Below, one piece after another: positions 21,863 to 33,392 of a DNA stretch of 64,000 bases. The notes under the pieces are model-generated. The model was not told the origin of the DNA and searched no databases. It saw nothing but the letters and a program-made list of their open reading frames with translations. Numbering within the stretch: position 1 is the stretch's first letter; every line of letters begins with the position of its first letter. Position numbers and translations under genes: made by a program. Where the stretch lies: positions 545,202 through 609,201 of the forward strand of contig SSNU01000247.1 in NCBI GenBank assembly GCA_012064415.1. Direction: 5' to 3'. The stretch is from Gyrodactylus bullatarudis (lineage: Eukaryota > Platyhelminthes > Monogenea > Gyrodactylidea > Gyrodactylidae).

Positions 21863-22722
21863 ATGAACAGTAGACTACTCTTTCTATTCCTGATAGTTGA
21901 AGTTATTCAATCGATATTAATGCTGCATGATCGCCATGGAATTTTATGCCTAATGGCTGACTTTATGAATACATTCCAGATTTTATATGAGAACGGAGTG
22001 AGTCATTGGTTAGATTCAAAATTGTTAGAAAATCTCGAGTAATCTATCAATCTTGGAGTATACTACGAATAATTATGAATATTCTGGGTCGTGTTCCAAG
22101 GAGAAAATCATCCTGAAACTGGCCTACTTTGAGGGGAGCATAAACTTGAAATTTCACTTCAACAAGACCCCAGATTACATGAGCCTTGTTAAGATTGATG
22201 GGGAGCTTAATTTGAATGAGAAATTAGACAGTAGATTCAAGGCAACAGATAAACTGATTCGAATTTACCCAGTTAACACAACCAGTACAAGCTTTTATTT
22301 ACCATCGAGAAAGACATTGAACTGTTCACATTTAAACTTTACAATGAAGGGATCAGAGGAGAATAGTGTACTAGTAAAGTTTAACAATATTCTAATGACA
22401 GATCAAACAAAATTTAGCATTGCAAGGGGTAAGTTGAAGAAAAGACTCACGTGTAAATTGTACTGAATCGGACTGAAATGATTAGTCATACAGATGTATG
22501 TACTCCCATGCATGATATACTCGAATCTGATTGGTCGACTATAATTAACGAATAAAATATTACATTGTAGATGAAATGATTGACTGCAAACATGTACGCA
22601 TTAAGCCGGGAACTCAGGATTCGGCACAAATATTTTCTGTCTTGAGCTATGTTACAATGGGAACGTCAGCTGTTACAAGTTCTTATTGTCTAGTAAAATT
22701 TTTTGCATCAATCTTTCGATAA
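21863..22722 (+). CDS. LAMP-family glycoprotein E (one luminal domain)
   Basis: Plus-strand exons 21863-21997, 22059-22428 and 22571-22722; introns 61 and 142 nt; 218 residues. The signal peptide is LLFLFLIVEVIQS. HGILCLMADF matches the first LAMP cysteine (human LAMP1 has a similar ACIMANF). GSC, TLNC and MIDC complete the four-cysteine pattern. The last exon starts in phase 1 right before the final cysteine, as in genes A to D. The C-terminal hydrophobic segment is weaker and more polar than in the others (YVTMGTSAVTSSYC), and ends ASIFR without a sorting motif. It is the only cluster member on the plus strand. It may be decaying or secreted. Confidence 0.75.
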
Positions 22723-22880
22723 ATAAATGAATCCATTTCAAGACAATTCACTTACAAATTTTTCATTGGACTTACTTTCATCTGAGACTAATATTTTTTG
22801 ATATAAAATTTTTTCCTTATCTCGTCAACTACCGTATGTTAAGAAAATAAAAAGAAATAATAATTTTTGTATTATCAATT

Positions 22881-23321
22881 TTATCGTTGACAGAATAGAA
22901 ATAAATAGCACGTTCGATTTTTAATGAGATCCAGTAATGTCTCAATGTAGACTTGCATGGCTTCCCTGAGTAATCGTATGTTGTAATCTTGATTATCCAT
23001 TTGATTGGTGAGTATTAAGGCTTCAAAGAGCGCCTTCTCGTATTGACGACTTTTTTGGAAATAACGTGTCTGTAGGCAGGACAAAATGTTGGTCAAGTCC
23101 TCGTATAAAGAATGAGTTGACTCATATTGCCCTCGAAGTAAAATCAAGATTTCAAACAGTGTACTAACTAACATGTCACAATCATTTGTACTAATCCGGG
23201 AATTCCAACCTTTTAACAATTGATTGGCTGAATTTATTGTCTGTGTAACAAAGATTATCTGGTTATCACTAGCATTGAATGCCATCTTGAAATGACTGAG
23301 AAAACTTTCCAGATTAAACAT
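22881..23321 (-). CDS. Unknown helical protein
   Basis: Intact 146-codon frame on the minus strand beginning MFNLESFLSHFK. I do not recognise it. It is predicted mostly alpha-helical, with four cysteines (NDC, LSC, RTC, LFC) and two sequons (NAS, NRT). The ATG sits directly after TTCTCAG, an acceptor-like sequence. A 5' exon starting with an ATG near 23434 (MILKRFIQSSFSLSLL) could be spliced on in phase 0 through a GTTAAT donor, but I cannot prove it. The middle (LFEILILL, then a Cys-containing helix) weakly recalls the small secreted proteins at 23811 and 27024. Confidence 0.4.
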   Translation of the reverse strand: MFNLESFLSHFKMAFNASDNQIIFVTQTINSANQLLKGWNSRISTNDCDMLVSTLFEILILLRGQYESTHSLYEDLTNILSCLQTRYFQKSRQYEKALFEALILTNQMDNQDYNIRLLREAMQVYIETLLDLIKNRTCYLFLFCQR

Positions 23322-23810
23322 CTGAGAAGGAATTCGTGCAGAGAGTAATTTCTTTTTCTTGATTGATTAACTTTGAAAGGGCGTAAAATGCGCAAAAGAG
23401 AGAGAGAGAATGATGATTGAATAAAACGCTTCAGAATCATTCTTGATAATTTCCAAAAGATTTTCATCGAGAAAAAAGTTATTCCTAGATGTAACAGATA
23501 ATTTGAAATCACATGAAGAAAGGGTTAGAAATCTGTGCTTTATCTCTCTGTCTGAGAGAGTTTTGAGTTTATTTCCAAGGTATTCTCTATCATTCTTTCA
23601 TTGTCTGACAATCTCACTTATTAGGTTACTGTTTGATTTATCACGAGGTTCATATCGAGAAATGTTCTGCTACTTTGAGTAATTAGAAATGCAACTTTCC
23701 AGCTGGATTTTTAATAATCAGACTGAGATCTTTTATCTGACAAGATATATAAGTTTAAACATTTCTAATTAAAGAGAAAAACGGAGAAATATTCATCAAA
23801 ATTACTAGAC
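23322..23810. other. Intergenic with probable promoter
   Basis: Holds an AGAGAGAGAG tract near 23398-23408 and TATATAAG at 23746-23753, 58 bp before the next plus-strand ATG. Short overlapping frames are not supported. A putative 5' exon of the preceding minus-strand gene may lie at 23365-23436. Confidence 0.35.
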
Positions 23811-24272
23811 ATGAAAATAATCTCAGCACGCATACTTCTCATCATGTAAGTGTTACGAAATTATTAAAATAATTCCAGATTCATTGGACTACAACTGAGT
23901 TGGGCTAGCTTCAAACACAAGAATGGTCTGGCCTGTGTCCTGTCAGTGATAGAATATGACGGTGATAAATTATTCGATATATTTGTAAATGCATGGAATC
24001 GATTTGAAGGTAATAAATCTGAGAAGGCAGGTTTCTTAATCATTGAGGCATTTTATGTTGCACTTCGGGAAAAGTTCCATGTAGCCAGAACAATACACCA
24101 ATGTGAAACAGGGAAGGTACACTTGCAAAATCTTCTCAAACAGACCTTACAACAGGTCGATATTGCAAACGAAGTCGACACGTATGACAAGGTCCATCAG
24201 GCACTTGAAACTCCGATACCTGCAATGCACTTGCTCTACGCTCTCATTGGAGACGCTCAGAGAAATCAATGA
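23811..24272 (+). CDS. Small secreted two-cysteine protein, member 1
   Basis: Exons 23811-23845 and 23879-24272 (33-nt intron, phase 2, inside the signal peptide); 142 residues. The start MKIISARILLIIFIGLQLSWA is a good signal peptide. The mature part has two cysteines, in NGLACV near its start and in HQCETG. Between and after them it looks helical, with charged heptad-like stretches. No known family is recognised. It is homologous to the gene at 27024: same intron position and phase, the same GLAC motif, and a later aligned block C-x-x-G followed by Leu/Ile-Gln and a Tyr-containing helix. GLAC recalls the first cysteine strand of LAMP domains, but the rest does not look LAMP-like. Function unknown. 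Confidence 0.68.
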
Positions 24273-24635
24273 AGGATTTTCAGTATCGTGCGAATTGTAT
24301 ATGGGATAAAAAATTAGAATTATTAGTTATTTATAAATAATTATTTAGCGTAAAAATATAATTAATTGAATAAAAAAGTGAGCATTTTTTTCATTTTAAT
24401 CATGTAAAAGGATGAGAAATGTTTTTATCCTAGGAATGTTGACATGATAATAGATGTTAGCTAAAATGTAAAAGGCATGTAAAGCAATCACAGTTTGATT
24501 ATAATCAATTAATAATAATTATGAATGCAAATACGTTTTCAAAAGTATTTTTATATTCACTAGAGTATTTGGGGAAATATTTTTAGATTATAATCAAGAT
24601 CAAGCCTTTACTTAATTTTGATAATGTAATTTCTA

Positions 24636-24732
24636 GAAATATTTCGTCCTAGGTGCTTAGGTAATATATCCAACATGAACGTCTTATTTGGTAATGGATT
24701 AGCCAATATGGCTGAATGTTACAGCTTACTAA
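24636..24732. repeat. Half copy of the 48.5-kb palindromic repeat
   Basis: About 97 bp, closely similar to the left arm of the palindrome at 48455-48710: shared words include GTGCTTAGGTAATATATCC and TGTTACAGCTTACTAA. Only one arm is present here. Confidence 0.8.
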
Positions 24733-24994
24733 TAGATCCCACTGAGAGATAGTCCTGCATTATTCATTAATATAATTTCTCTCACATGTCATTTAAGCAA
24801 CTGATTATTTAGGCCTCAGAAAATACTTTGATAGTAGCTCATACGATAGGAAGTCTATTAATCTCTTAGAGCATACATCTCAGCTCTATCATTCGTCTTA
24901 CGTGGTGTTATACTAATTCAAAGGAAGTTGAATTGCTCGAAAAAATTAATTTTGTATACAAGCTGTCAAAAAATGGGTTATAGCCTATAAGCTA

Positions 24995-26210
24995 CAGGTA
25001 AAAGCTCCGATTCATTAACCTATTTCTTTTTAAATGGAATAGTGCATCGTTTTATACCCTTTTGGCCCCATGATTGTACACCACAATACACTCAAGTACA
25101 TTGGTTTATTCACCATTCTCGATTCTCATTGGTGTAAATGATTAATACTCTATTTTTGCCTACAATTCACCCAAATAGTATGTTTTAACCTTGTACATTG
25201 AAAAATAAGAAAGAATATTTGACTAATAGAACTAGGATAGTGCTCAAAATCATATACTATTAATAAATTATTTCTTCAATATTCATTTAGGAAATTATGT
25301 CAAATGATTTCATGAAAAAATGTATTTATCATTCAGCTCATTCTTTTCATTCTCATTTGTTATTAGCTCAATTTTCTAATAAGAATTTTGCATTCTGAAA
25401 TCTTTAATACTGGCTCTGTGAATGTAAATTGTAATTAGTTGAAAAATTAGTATTCATATTCCGATAGACATGTAGATTTAAGAAAAAAAGTCTTGCTTAA
25501 ACCATTTCAATGTGGGGGTCATTTTTTTTAATCAACAAACCTTCTATACTCCATTCATCAAGAAAATGTTGACCATCCCTTAATAATTTCTTCATTTTTT
25601 TCTCTTTTCATATCTGTAAAAAAATCTTTAAATGAGATATGCTCAAGCCCTTTATAAAAAAATCACAAGTAATTCATGTGGTTTAACTTCTATCTTTCGT
25701 ATCCAATGAAAGTGAAGATAAAATCTTATGACTACTAAAATTCTTCAATTAATTCTTCTGAAATGAAAAATAATACACGGATGCTGAAAAACTCGCTTTC
25801 GTCCATAAGTTAGAACCCTCTAATTATTCTTCAAAACGATGCCTCAAGACTATCAAAACTATTTTGTCAAGATATAAATTACAAATCGCTGCTACTATTA
25901 ATTATGAGATTTTCCTAAATGAATATTGAAGAAATAATTTATTAATAGTATATGATTTTGAGCACTATCCTAGTTCTATTAGTCAAATATTCTTTCTTAT
26001 TTTTCAATGTACAAGGTTAAAACATAATATTTGGGTGAATTGAAGGCAAAAATAGAGCATTAATCATTTACACCAATGAGAATCGAGAATGGTGAATAAA
26101 CCAATGTACTTGAGTGTATTGTGGTGTACAATCATGGGGCCAAAAGGGTATAAAACGAGGCACTATTCCATTTAAAAAGAAATAGGTTAATGAATCGAAG
26201 CTTTTACCTG
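24995..26210. mobile_element. Non-autonomous TIR element with TA target duplication
   Basis: Terminal inverted repeats of 297 bp (24995-25291 and 25914-26210), near-perfect, beginning CAGGTAAAAGC. TA flanks both ends (24993-24994, 26211-26212). The interior of about 620 bp has no coding capacity. TA duplication and a CAG start fit Tc1/mariner-type mobilisation; the long arms make it fold-back-like. The autonomous partner is not in the window. Confidence 0.82.
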
Positions 26211-27023
26211 TATAACATTGTATTGTTTAATGGTACCCTAGAAATTCAAATAGTAGTACTAAGAAAATTGTCAAAATACCTAAAATCATTAGTGAGTGTT
26301 GAATAAGGTTAATACTAAATATTAATTTTCCCGAACAAATTTTTTGGCGATTTGCAAATTTGAACGGTTTTACACAGAAAAAAAAATGATTTTCAAAACT
26401 TTTATTGTTCTGATACCCATAAATCCCATTTTATCAAAATTCCTAAAATGCATTAAAATTTTGAGATAATGATCAAGATATGTAGCGAAGGGGTTTCAGA
26501 ATACTTCCCATCCGAAAAGTTATATAGATTGCTCAAAAACGAGCAATAAAATTCATTCAAGATTTGCTGACGCGGATTTAAATGAGATTATGTATATCAG
26601 AACAAAATTGAATGTTTGATTCAAAACGATTTTTTAAAATTTGATTCTCTATCGAATGAGCAAATAGACGAAAAAATTTATGTTACCCTAACAAAAACAC
26701 ACAAGAAAGCAATCATAACTCTATATTTAAAGCCAGCTAAATTCAATCCATCTTTTGATAATAATAATGATAATGGAAGATGATCTAAGGTTTAATTTTT
26801 CTCTTCAAGATATGATTCTATATTGCAGTTAAAGACCACCTGTTAGTACACAGTTTAAATTGAAATAATTATCAAAAGTAAAAAACTTGCTTCATTTTGG
26901 AGACATTAGAAATATTCTCTTGAATAACTTGAAAAGTTGTAGAGGTTACATTTAATATGAGATGTGGGCCTATATATTGAAGTGAGACAGATTACTTTTC
27001 AAATTTACAGATACAGGAGAGGA

Positions 27024-27535
27024 ATGATGATAAGCATTTACATGTTGATATTGCTGATATTGTAAGGATAATATTTTTGACAAGTTTATATAGACAACAA
27101 CTATTACTCGGCTTAAACCAAAAGGATGGACTAGCGTGTATGATGGAGAAGGCGAACAGAAGGGATAGGAATATGACTCATGATTATCTATTCTTTATCA
27201 CGGACAGCTTCAAAAGGAACATCAACCAGGAGAGGAAGGCAGGCTATGAAATATTAAGGGAGACCTACAACCTTGGCTCAACATACTCATATCGATGGAA
27301 TGAGAATTTACCAGTGATAAATTGCAAGGCTGGAATTTATGCAATACAATACATTATGAAATATATCAATGAGAATTTGTTACAGACGGAAGATTCGAAG
27401 AATACATATAGGGACCTGTACGAGAGTTTGAACTCAAAATTGGTGATACCGGTAAAAGGGAAAAATTTTAATACAATAAGCGTGAGGAAAATATTCACGA
27501 TCGTTCAAAATGACTTGAGGATCAAATTTTTATAA
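27024..27535 (+). CDS. Small secreted two-cysteine protein, member 2
   Basis: Exons 27024-27061 and 27085-27535; 162 residues; the intron is only 23 nt (phase 2, in the signal peptide). Without that splice the frame stops at once after MMISIYMLILLIL; with it a signal peptide runs into QQLLLGLNQKDGLACMM. The mature protein has two cysteines (GLAC and INCKAG) and is rich in Arg/Lys/Tyr/Asn. It aligns with member 1 over INCKAGIYAIQ against HQCETGKVHLQ, then a Tyr-Arg/Asp helix. The long basic insert between the cysteines (SFKRNINQERKAG) is unique. Probably a lineage-specific secreted or vesicular protein of unknown role. Confidence 0.68.
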
Positions 27536-28837
27536 TGTTTATTAGTCATATTTTTTCTATCATAATAAAAGTTTAACTACTATTTATTCAATCAAAAAAG
27601 TGCGTTGATGACCAACCCAAGCGAAATCCATAAAACAGTTTTAGACTCTTGTTTTAGCGAAACATGAGATCTTGAATAGGACGCAGTGTTTTTTGAACGC
27701 ATCAAACTTTAGTAAGGTTCAGTTAAATTCTAATTATCTTTATATCTAACAAAGAAATTACATAATTACATCAGAGTGATGAATTCATTTCCAAATTAAA
27801 TGCATTTATTAATGACTTGTATCACATTTTGACTGGTGGGAAATATATATTTATATGAATGTCTTTGATAGAACATGTAAATTTCATCAAATTAAATCAT
27901 TTGGTTTATGCAATACATGAAATGCCTTGAGATTACAGTCTTTAATATTTTTGAAAATTATTCATTATTTACAATAATAATTTAGAATGATGATTTCTTA
28001 CAAGTACAATAATTCTAAGGGGATGGTAAAAAAACTGAATCAGCAGAAAAATATTCTTTAATTCATCTGAGATGGATAATTTTTTAAAATATGTATATAT
28101 ATCACATTGACTGCTTGAGGTGGAATTTGTAATGAACTCGAAATAGGAAATTTTTATTTCTTGTATTGATGTTTTATTGTCCTATTTTGTAAGTAATAAA
28201 AATAATTAAGTTTACAACTAAATTTTTTGGTACACTGTCAAAGAATTTCTAATCAAAAAAAGGGAAGTAGAAGTATCCTTAGTATTCCTTGAAAGGGATA
28301 CTAACTTTGTATCATACGAAGGGAAAGAATCATTCAAATCTTTAGACTGCCTAGAATGTAATTGAAATAAAAAGTGATCCGGAATCAAAGTAATACTTTT
28401 GTTCGTTCAATAGAGCTAGACCCTAATTACAGATTAACGGACGTTGAGCTCTTCTTCCATGACTTAGATAACCGATCGGCCATATATGACCTCATCTTAA
28501 ATGCTGAATAACGAGATCCAATTAGCCAATAGAATCAGAGTAGAGGGCTCATTGGGTTGATGGAGATAAATTATATACGGGAATGAAAACCAAAATTTTT
28601 TATGATCCTTTGTAAGAGAGTAATTAGCAGCTAAATAAATTGCATTTATAATTTAATTTTTAATTATATATACTTAAAATAATTAGGGGTTTTCGAAGAT
28701 TGATGCCGTTATCAGTTAAAAGAATAACAGGAGATAATAGAATATGATATTTTTACTAATAAGCTCTGTAGATAACTATACAAAATAACTTTGAAAATAG
28801 AGGTCATATATGACCTCTGGTATCGAAAGGGTTAAGA
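27536..28837. other. Intergenic, nothing recognised
   Basis: AT-rich. Two copies of a near-palindromic word, CATATATGACCT (about 28481 and 28805), are the only pattern I noticed. No coding potential or RNA gene was recognised. Confidence 0.4.
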
Positions 28838-30461
28838 TTAGTTTTTACCAAGTTGTGAAAGAATGTATGAATTGTTGGGGATATTGTGTAAAAACTCACT
28901 GGTGATATCAGGAACATCCCAGTAGTACTCATTTGAAGGACTAGATCGATTAACTTTAGGTTTAATCATGCTGTGTCCTTAAAAATTGACCAAATAAAAC
29001 AATTCTTCATTGGAATTTAAGATTTTATTGAAAAACTTACCTAAAGGATCATTAATTGATTCATGATCGCTGATAGAATTCACGATGGAATATCCCTCCT
29101 TTGGCCTATGAATTGTGGCTTTGTACAGCTCCCGGTCAAGACAAGACTGTTCCAAGTTTTCCTCTTCATTATCATCCATCTTGTCTAGTTGAGTTTGTCC
29201 ACTTTGATTGGCTGAAGACTCCATAGTTCCTATAACAGGGACAGCAACCATCATTGGATCAGAGCGACAAACTTTGAACCATTCCAACTCGTAGGCCATG
29301 ACAAACATAAGACTGAGAAACAGCATAAATATCCCAAATATGAGCCACCAAGCTAGGCAAATTTAATAAATTTTAGAGCAAGAATATTTAATAAACAACT
29401 GGATAAGATTATTACTTTTAGACTGGAAATCATTCAAATGAGGTGGCCAAATCTTTAGCGATCGTCCGAGAGAATTTTCAGAGATGCAACGAAATCTCTT
29501 TTTTGCAATCCTTGCAGAAATAAGCTTTGATAGAGCACTTCTTTTACGTCTCTCTAATACAGTAAAGTCAGTATTGCTGTTGCTTGTATCATCAAGAGTG
29601 ATCCAGGACCAATTCAAAAATGAAACGGGTGGATTAGCTACAATAACTTTACAAGCATCAGACCAATTTTTATTGTCCGGACTCATTGGTGGAGGAATAT
29701 GGACAATCTCCAATATTGGAGGAATAAGAAGCTCTGTTGTAAAAGTAATAAGATCTTCTAGATTTGTACTAAACGAGCAGGTGTATGACCCAAAAATTTT
29801 TTGGTCATAAATCTTCTTATAAAGCCTAAGATATAAGGATTTCGTTAAGCTTTCTTCATCATTCCTCTCCTCAATTCGATAATAATCAGAATGATTGAAT
29901 AATAAACCACCTTTCCAACTCGCTGATAGCATATTAAATGATGACAAAGATGCAAATTGTAAGCGACAATTCATCCACTGTGAACTTTTCAAGTTTGGAG
30001 TTAAATATTCAATGGGATTCAGATAAAGATCATTGTTCGGCAGAAAATTGGAAGATATTGGTGCAGTTCCATTAGTGATTGAAATAACTATATAAATCTT
30101 AGAAAAAAAATTTAAATTACTTTTATAATATCGAATTACGACGTCAGTTCTAGTTAAAGATTCTTCACATGCATAAGTTCCTTCGTAAGATGGCTGCATT
30201 AGAAAAGTGTGAAATGTAAAATTGTGGGAATTTGATAGGATCTTTCGAGAATTTGCCTGGTTATAAGCAATAGAAACAGTTTTATTATCAGATGAAGAAC
30301 AAGAAATAGTTACATTAGAATTATCCTTTACCAAAAAGGAAGTCTTTTTGTATTTTAATCCGTCGATATCGACATTTATTTCAAGGGAGTCTAATAATTA
30401 CAATTTCAAGCTTACTAGCTACGAGAAGAGGCCATAGAATGTAAAAATTGAATACAAACAT
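28838..30461 (-). CDS. Immunoglobulin-domain type I membrane protein
   Basis: Cell-surface protein with probably three Ig-like domains. Minus-strand exons 30461-30416, 30390-29416, 29352-29041, 28977-28838; introns 25, 63 and 63 nt; 490 residues. Signal peptide FYILWPLLVA. Ig cysteine pairs are visible: VTISC with GTYACEE, MNCRLQF with GSYTCSF, and SDACKV with FRCISEN. The B-strand C, the W of the core (SASWKG) and the Y-x-C motif are kept. One membrane segment follows (WWLIFGIFMLFLSLMFVMA). The cytoplasmic part is acidic and ends after NEYYWDVPDI, whose tyrosines could be phosphorylated. I cannot place it in a named family. The last exon contains a possible GTGAGT donor, so the end could differ. 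Confidence 0.78.
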
Positions 30462-30745
30462 TTGAAAATAAGTAATGATTAAAATTTGATTAACTAAAAC
30501 AAAACAACCAAATCAAAAAATTTTGTTGATATAGATCCATAAGTGATAATATAAAAATGATTATCAGTTACTGACGAACGATTCACAAACCATTGATGTG
30601 AAATTTTTCATTTCTACATCGATTAAAATACGTTATCCCAGGCTGAAATCCTTTTTAAAAGCTTGAGTTCAAGATTTAAATGATTTTACCTTTGTAAGTA
30701 ATAAGAATTAAAATAAATAAATTTAAATGAGTTTGTAAGGTATAT

Positions 30746-32807
30746 TCAATAAAAATTTCTTATTATATCTATTATATTGTGATCCGAAGCGTTTTTCATA
30801 ATATTGACACAGAGTGCAATGTCTCGTGGATCCTTGAAGCCTCCATTATTTCTGAATGGTACTCTAAAGAAGGTAGTTATCTGGGAAATTTTCAATTCTT
30901 CAGGAAAAAATTTGGATTCATATTGCAAAATTTTTCCCTCAACTATTCTGGCATCTTCTTTGGGGTCGCATTTTAAATTTCTGAAGTGAGTCCCGCTAAT
31001 TGAATAAATAAGTTTAATTTGAAGGAGAAAATTAAAAACTAACCATGAACCGATATGAAAGACTCTAGAAGATTTGTAGAGGCTGTAGATTTTCACTTCT
31101 CCAAGACATTTCTCCATCAAATTTCTCAGGGAAAAATCCCAATTATAATCGTCATAGTTGCAAAAGTGTATAGGAATGCATTCACTGATTTTTTTCCATA
31201 TCGCACGATTGAGTAACATTCCCATGTTGAACTGCCAGGATGCACTAGGATAAATCTAAAGAAAATTAAATGTACAATAAAATAAAATAGTTGGCAGTAT
31301 TGAAAGAAAAAACTAGGAAGTTTAAAAAGATAATCATGAATTTCATAGTGATATTAGGATTCAAAGTGTGTATGAACTGATTGTTCAGAGGAATAAAACG
31401 ATAAGAGAATGTTGGGATAATATGAAACTAATATTGATTCAGGGCTGAAATCAAGAAAATTTACCACATTGTCATATGTTATTATATTAGAATGGGATCC
31501 CACTGAGACCATATGAAGGCTAAAGTTAACAAAAGCTAAGAATAAGACAATAAAATTATTTTGATTATATTCGAATTAATAAGAGATCATTCAAAAACCA
31601 AGTGATGAACTTTAAAAGAACTCGTACTGTATTCTGCCCTCATAGACTCAACTCTTCCCAAATAAGATATCACAGACAATATCATGAAAGAGTCGATGGA
31701 AAGAGATTTCTACGCGTCTACAAGACACCATGAATTTGATTCAATTCTACCCTTGGTTTATTTTTTATTATAAATTATTAAAGCTTGAAATCATTAAAGA
31801 GGACGAAAACTATAATCAGTTAGTATTGATCGAAATTATTCATTTTGATTAAAAATACGAACCCATTTCTTACATCTGGGATCTTGTTAATGACATAGAG
31901 AATATCTTTAGTTACAAGATGGTCATCTTCCAGTAATAAATAGGGTCCAGGGAAACTGTTCAGTTGAGGAATATTGTTGAGCACAAATTGAATCTGTAGT
32001 TATATAGGAGAGAAATATGTGTACATTCTTATTTAAGAAAAACATTAGCAATACTCAAATTACCTTCCATAACCAATGAAGTTTAATCTGACTTGAATTT
32101 GGTACTCTGAAACTTCCATAGGTATCCTTCCATTTCTCATTCTTGCAGTTACTTTAAAATGAAATAATAATTTTGACAAATCAAAAATTCAGTAATGTGT
32201 AGATTTATGATGGAAATTTGCGTATCACGATCATTAATCTTTTTTATATAGAAAGCTTTTTATTTCATGATTTGAAAGTACAAAAATCTTAATCTTACTT
32301 GAAAATATTTTGGTTTGTACAGTCTTGAGGACTCAAACCGGGATATTCATTGGAATAAGCTTGTATTCTGTATGGATAAAAGACCTGAAGATGCTGAGTA
32401 AAATTGATTTTTCCTATCAGCTCATCAATAGCGGAATCCAAATAATCCTGAGAAAATATCAACAGAGACTGAGAAATATTTTCAACTTTTTGGAGAGATT
32501 TGATAACCTCACTCAGGTAACCAGGACGATTGTGGGTTTGAATTATAATGACAAAAGATGTAGTATTTGAAAGAGTAAAATCAGAGATGGGAGTCACCAA
32601 AGGATGAACGACCGCTTTTGTAAGAGAGTTGACAAATTTTTTCTTTTTCTGATGAGGAAATTCATTATTTTTCAAATGACTCGAACGAATACAGTACAAG
32701 AACTGTATGAGGAAAAGTAAGAAAAAGGTAGTGAGAATAAGTATGAATGTTCTCTTTCTTGAATTCATTCTAAAGTTTGAAGTGACACAAAATGGAAGAT
32801 TTTTCAT
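30746..32807 (-). CDS. MGAT2-type N-acetylglucosaminyltransferase, paralogue a
   Basis: Golgi enzyme of N-glycan maturation: adds GlcNAc to the alpha-1,6 mannose arm. Minus-strand exons: 32807-32299, 32151-32064, 31993-31863, 31519-31465, 31255-31044, 30995-30746; 414 residues against 447 in human. Type II anchor TFILILTTFFLLFLIQF. Family blocks in order: FVIIIQTHNRP, LQVFYPYRIQ, QIKLHWLWK, LLLEDDHL (metal/donor site, human EEDH), MVSVGS, FCNYDDYNWD, VFHIGSCG, RNNGGFKDPRDIALC. A second ATG at 32768 is equally possible. Intron phases and positions match paralogue b, except for the extra intron after HWLWK. With paralogue b it brackets the ILVBL-like gene. Confidence 0.9.
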
Positions 32808-33392
32808 TATATTTGCACAGTAAATTTTATGTTAGTTTGTATCATGATAATACTCTGATTATATTGGACTTGATTTAATTGGATTGTATGATAATTGCAA
32901 AATTATTCGAGTAAATACATTATCGACTCGATAATATCGAGTCACCATTTAACACTGAGAAACTGTGCATCATGAGAAGAAGAATATTTAAACTTCAGGC
33001 CTTACAAATCGGAACTCAAAATCGTGAGACGCACGATAAAAGCTTCAGAAAAAGGTATTCATCGAATTCTAAGCTCGAGTTGTATCAATTTTTTGCAAGT
33101 TGAACGTTTTGATTGAGTGCTTTTTAGTGGTTCAACCAGATTTTTTCTATTTTATCGTAAATTAGATTTAATAAAACTGTTAAATCCAGTTTAGAGATTA
33201 GAATTTCGAGTCTGATTTTCTTAGGATATCACATCAAACTTATTAAACTATTTAAGCAACCGTTTATTTTTGAATCAAATAAAAATTAAATATTTGAACA
33301 AAACTAAGCAAATTTGATAATATTGTTTATATAAAGCACTCCTACTATTTCAAATTTGTTAGTTACTGAGTTTGCAAGTATCTGCCTGTAAA
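32808..33392. other. Divergent intergenic region
   Basis: Separates the MGAT2-like gene a (minus) from the ILVBL-like gene (plus). AT-rich; the words TCGACTCGATAATATCGAGTC near 32923 form a small palindrome. No gene is seen. Confidence 0.4.

Larger units (their letters stand above)
24273..27023. other. Intergenic, repeat-rich
   Basis: No gene seen. Contains a half copy of a palindromic repeat (24636-24732) and a 1.2-kb TIR element (24995-26210), described separately. The rest is AT-rich and unremarkable. A TATATA at 26971-26976, 48 bp before the next ATG, may be a promoter. Confidence 0.5.
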
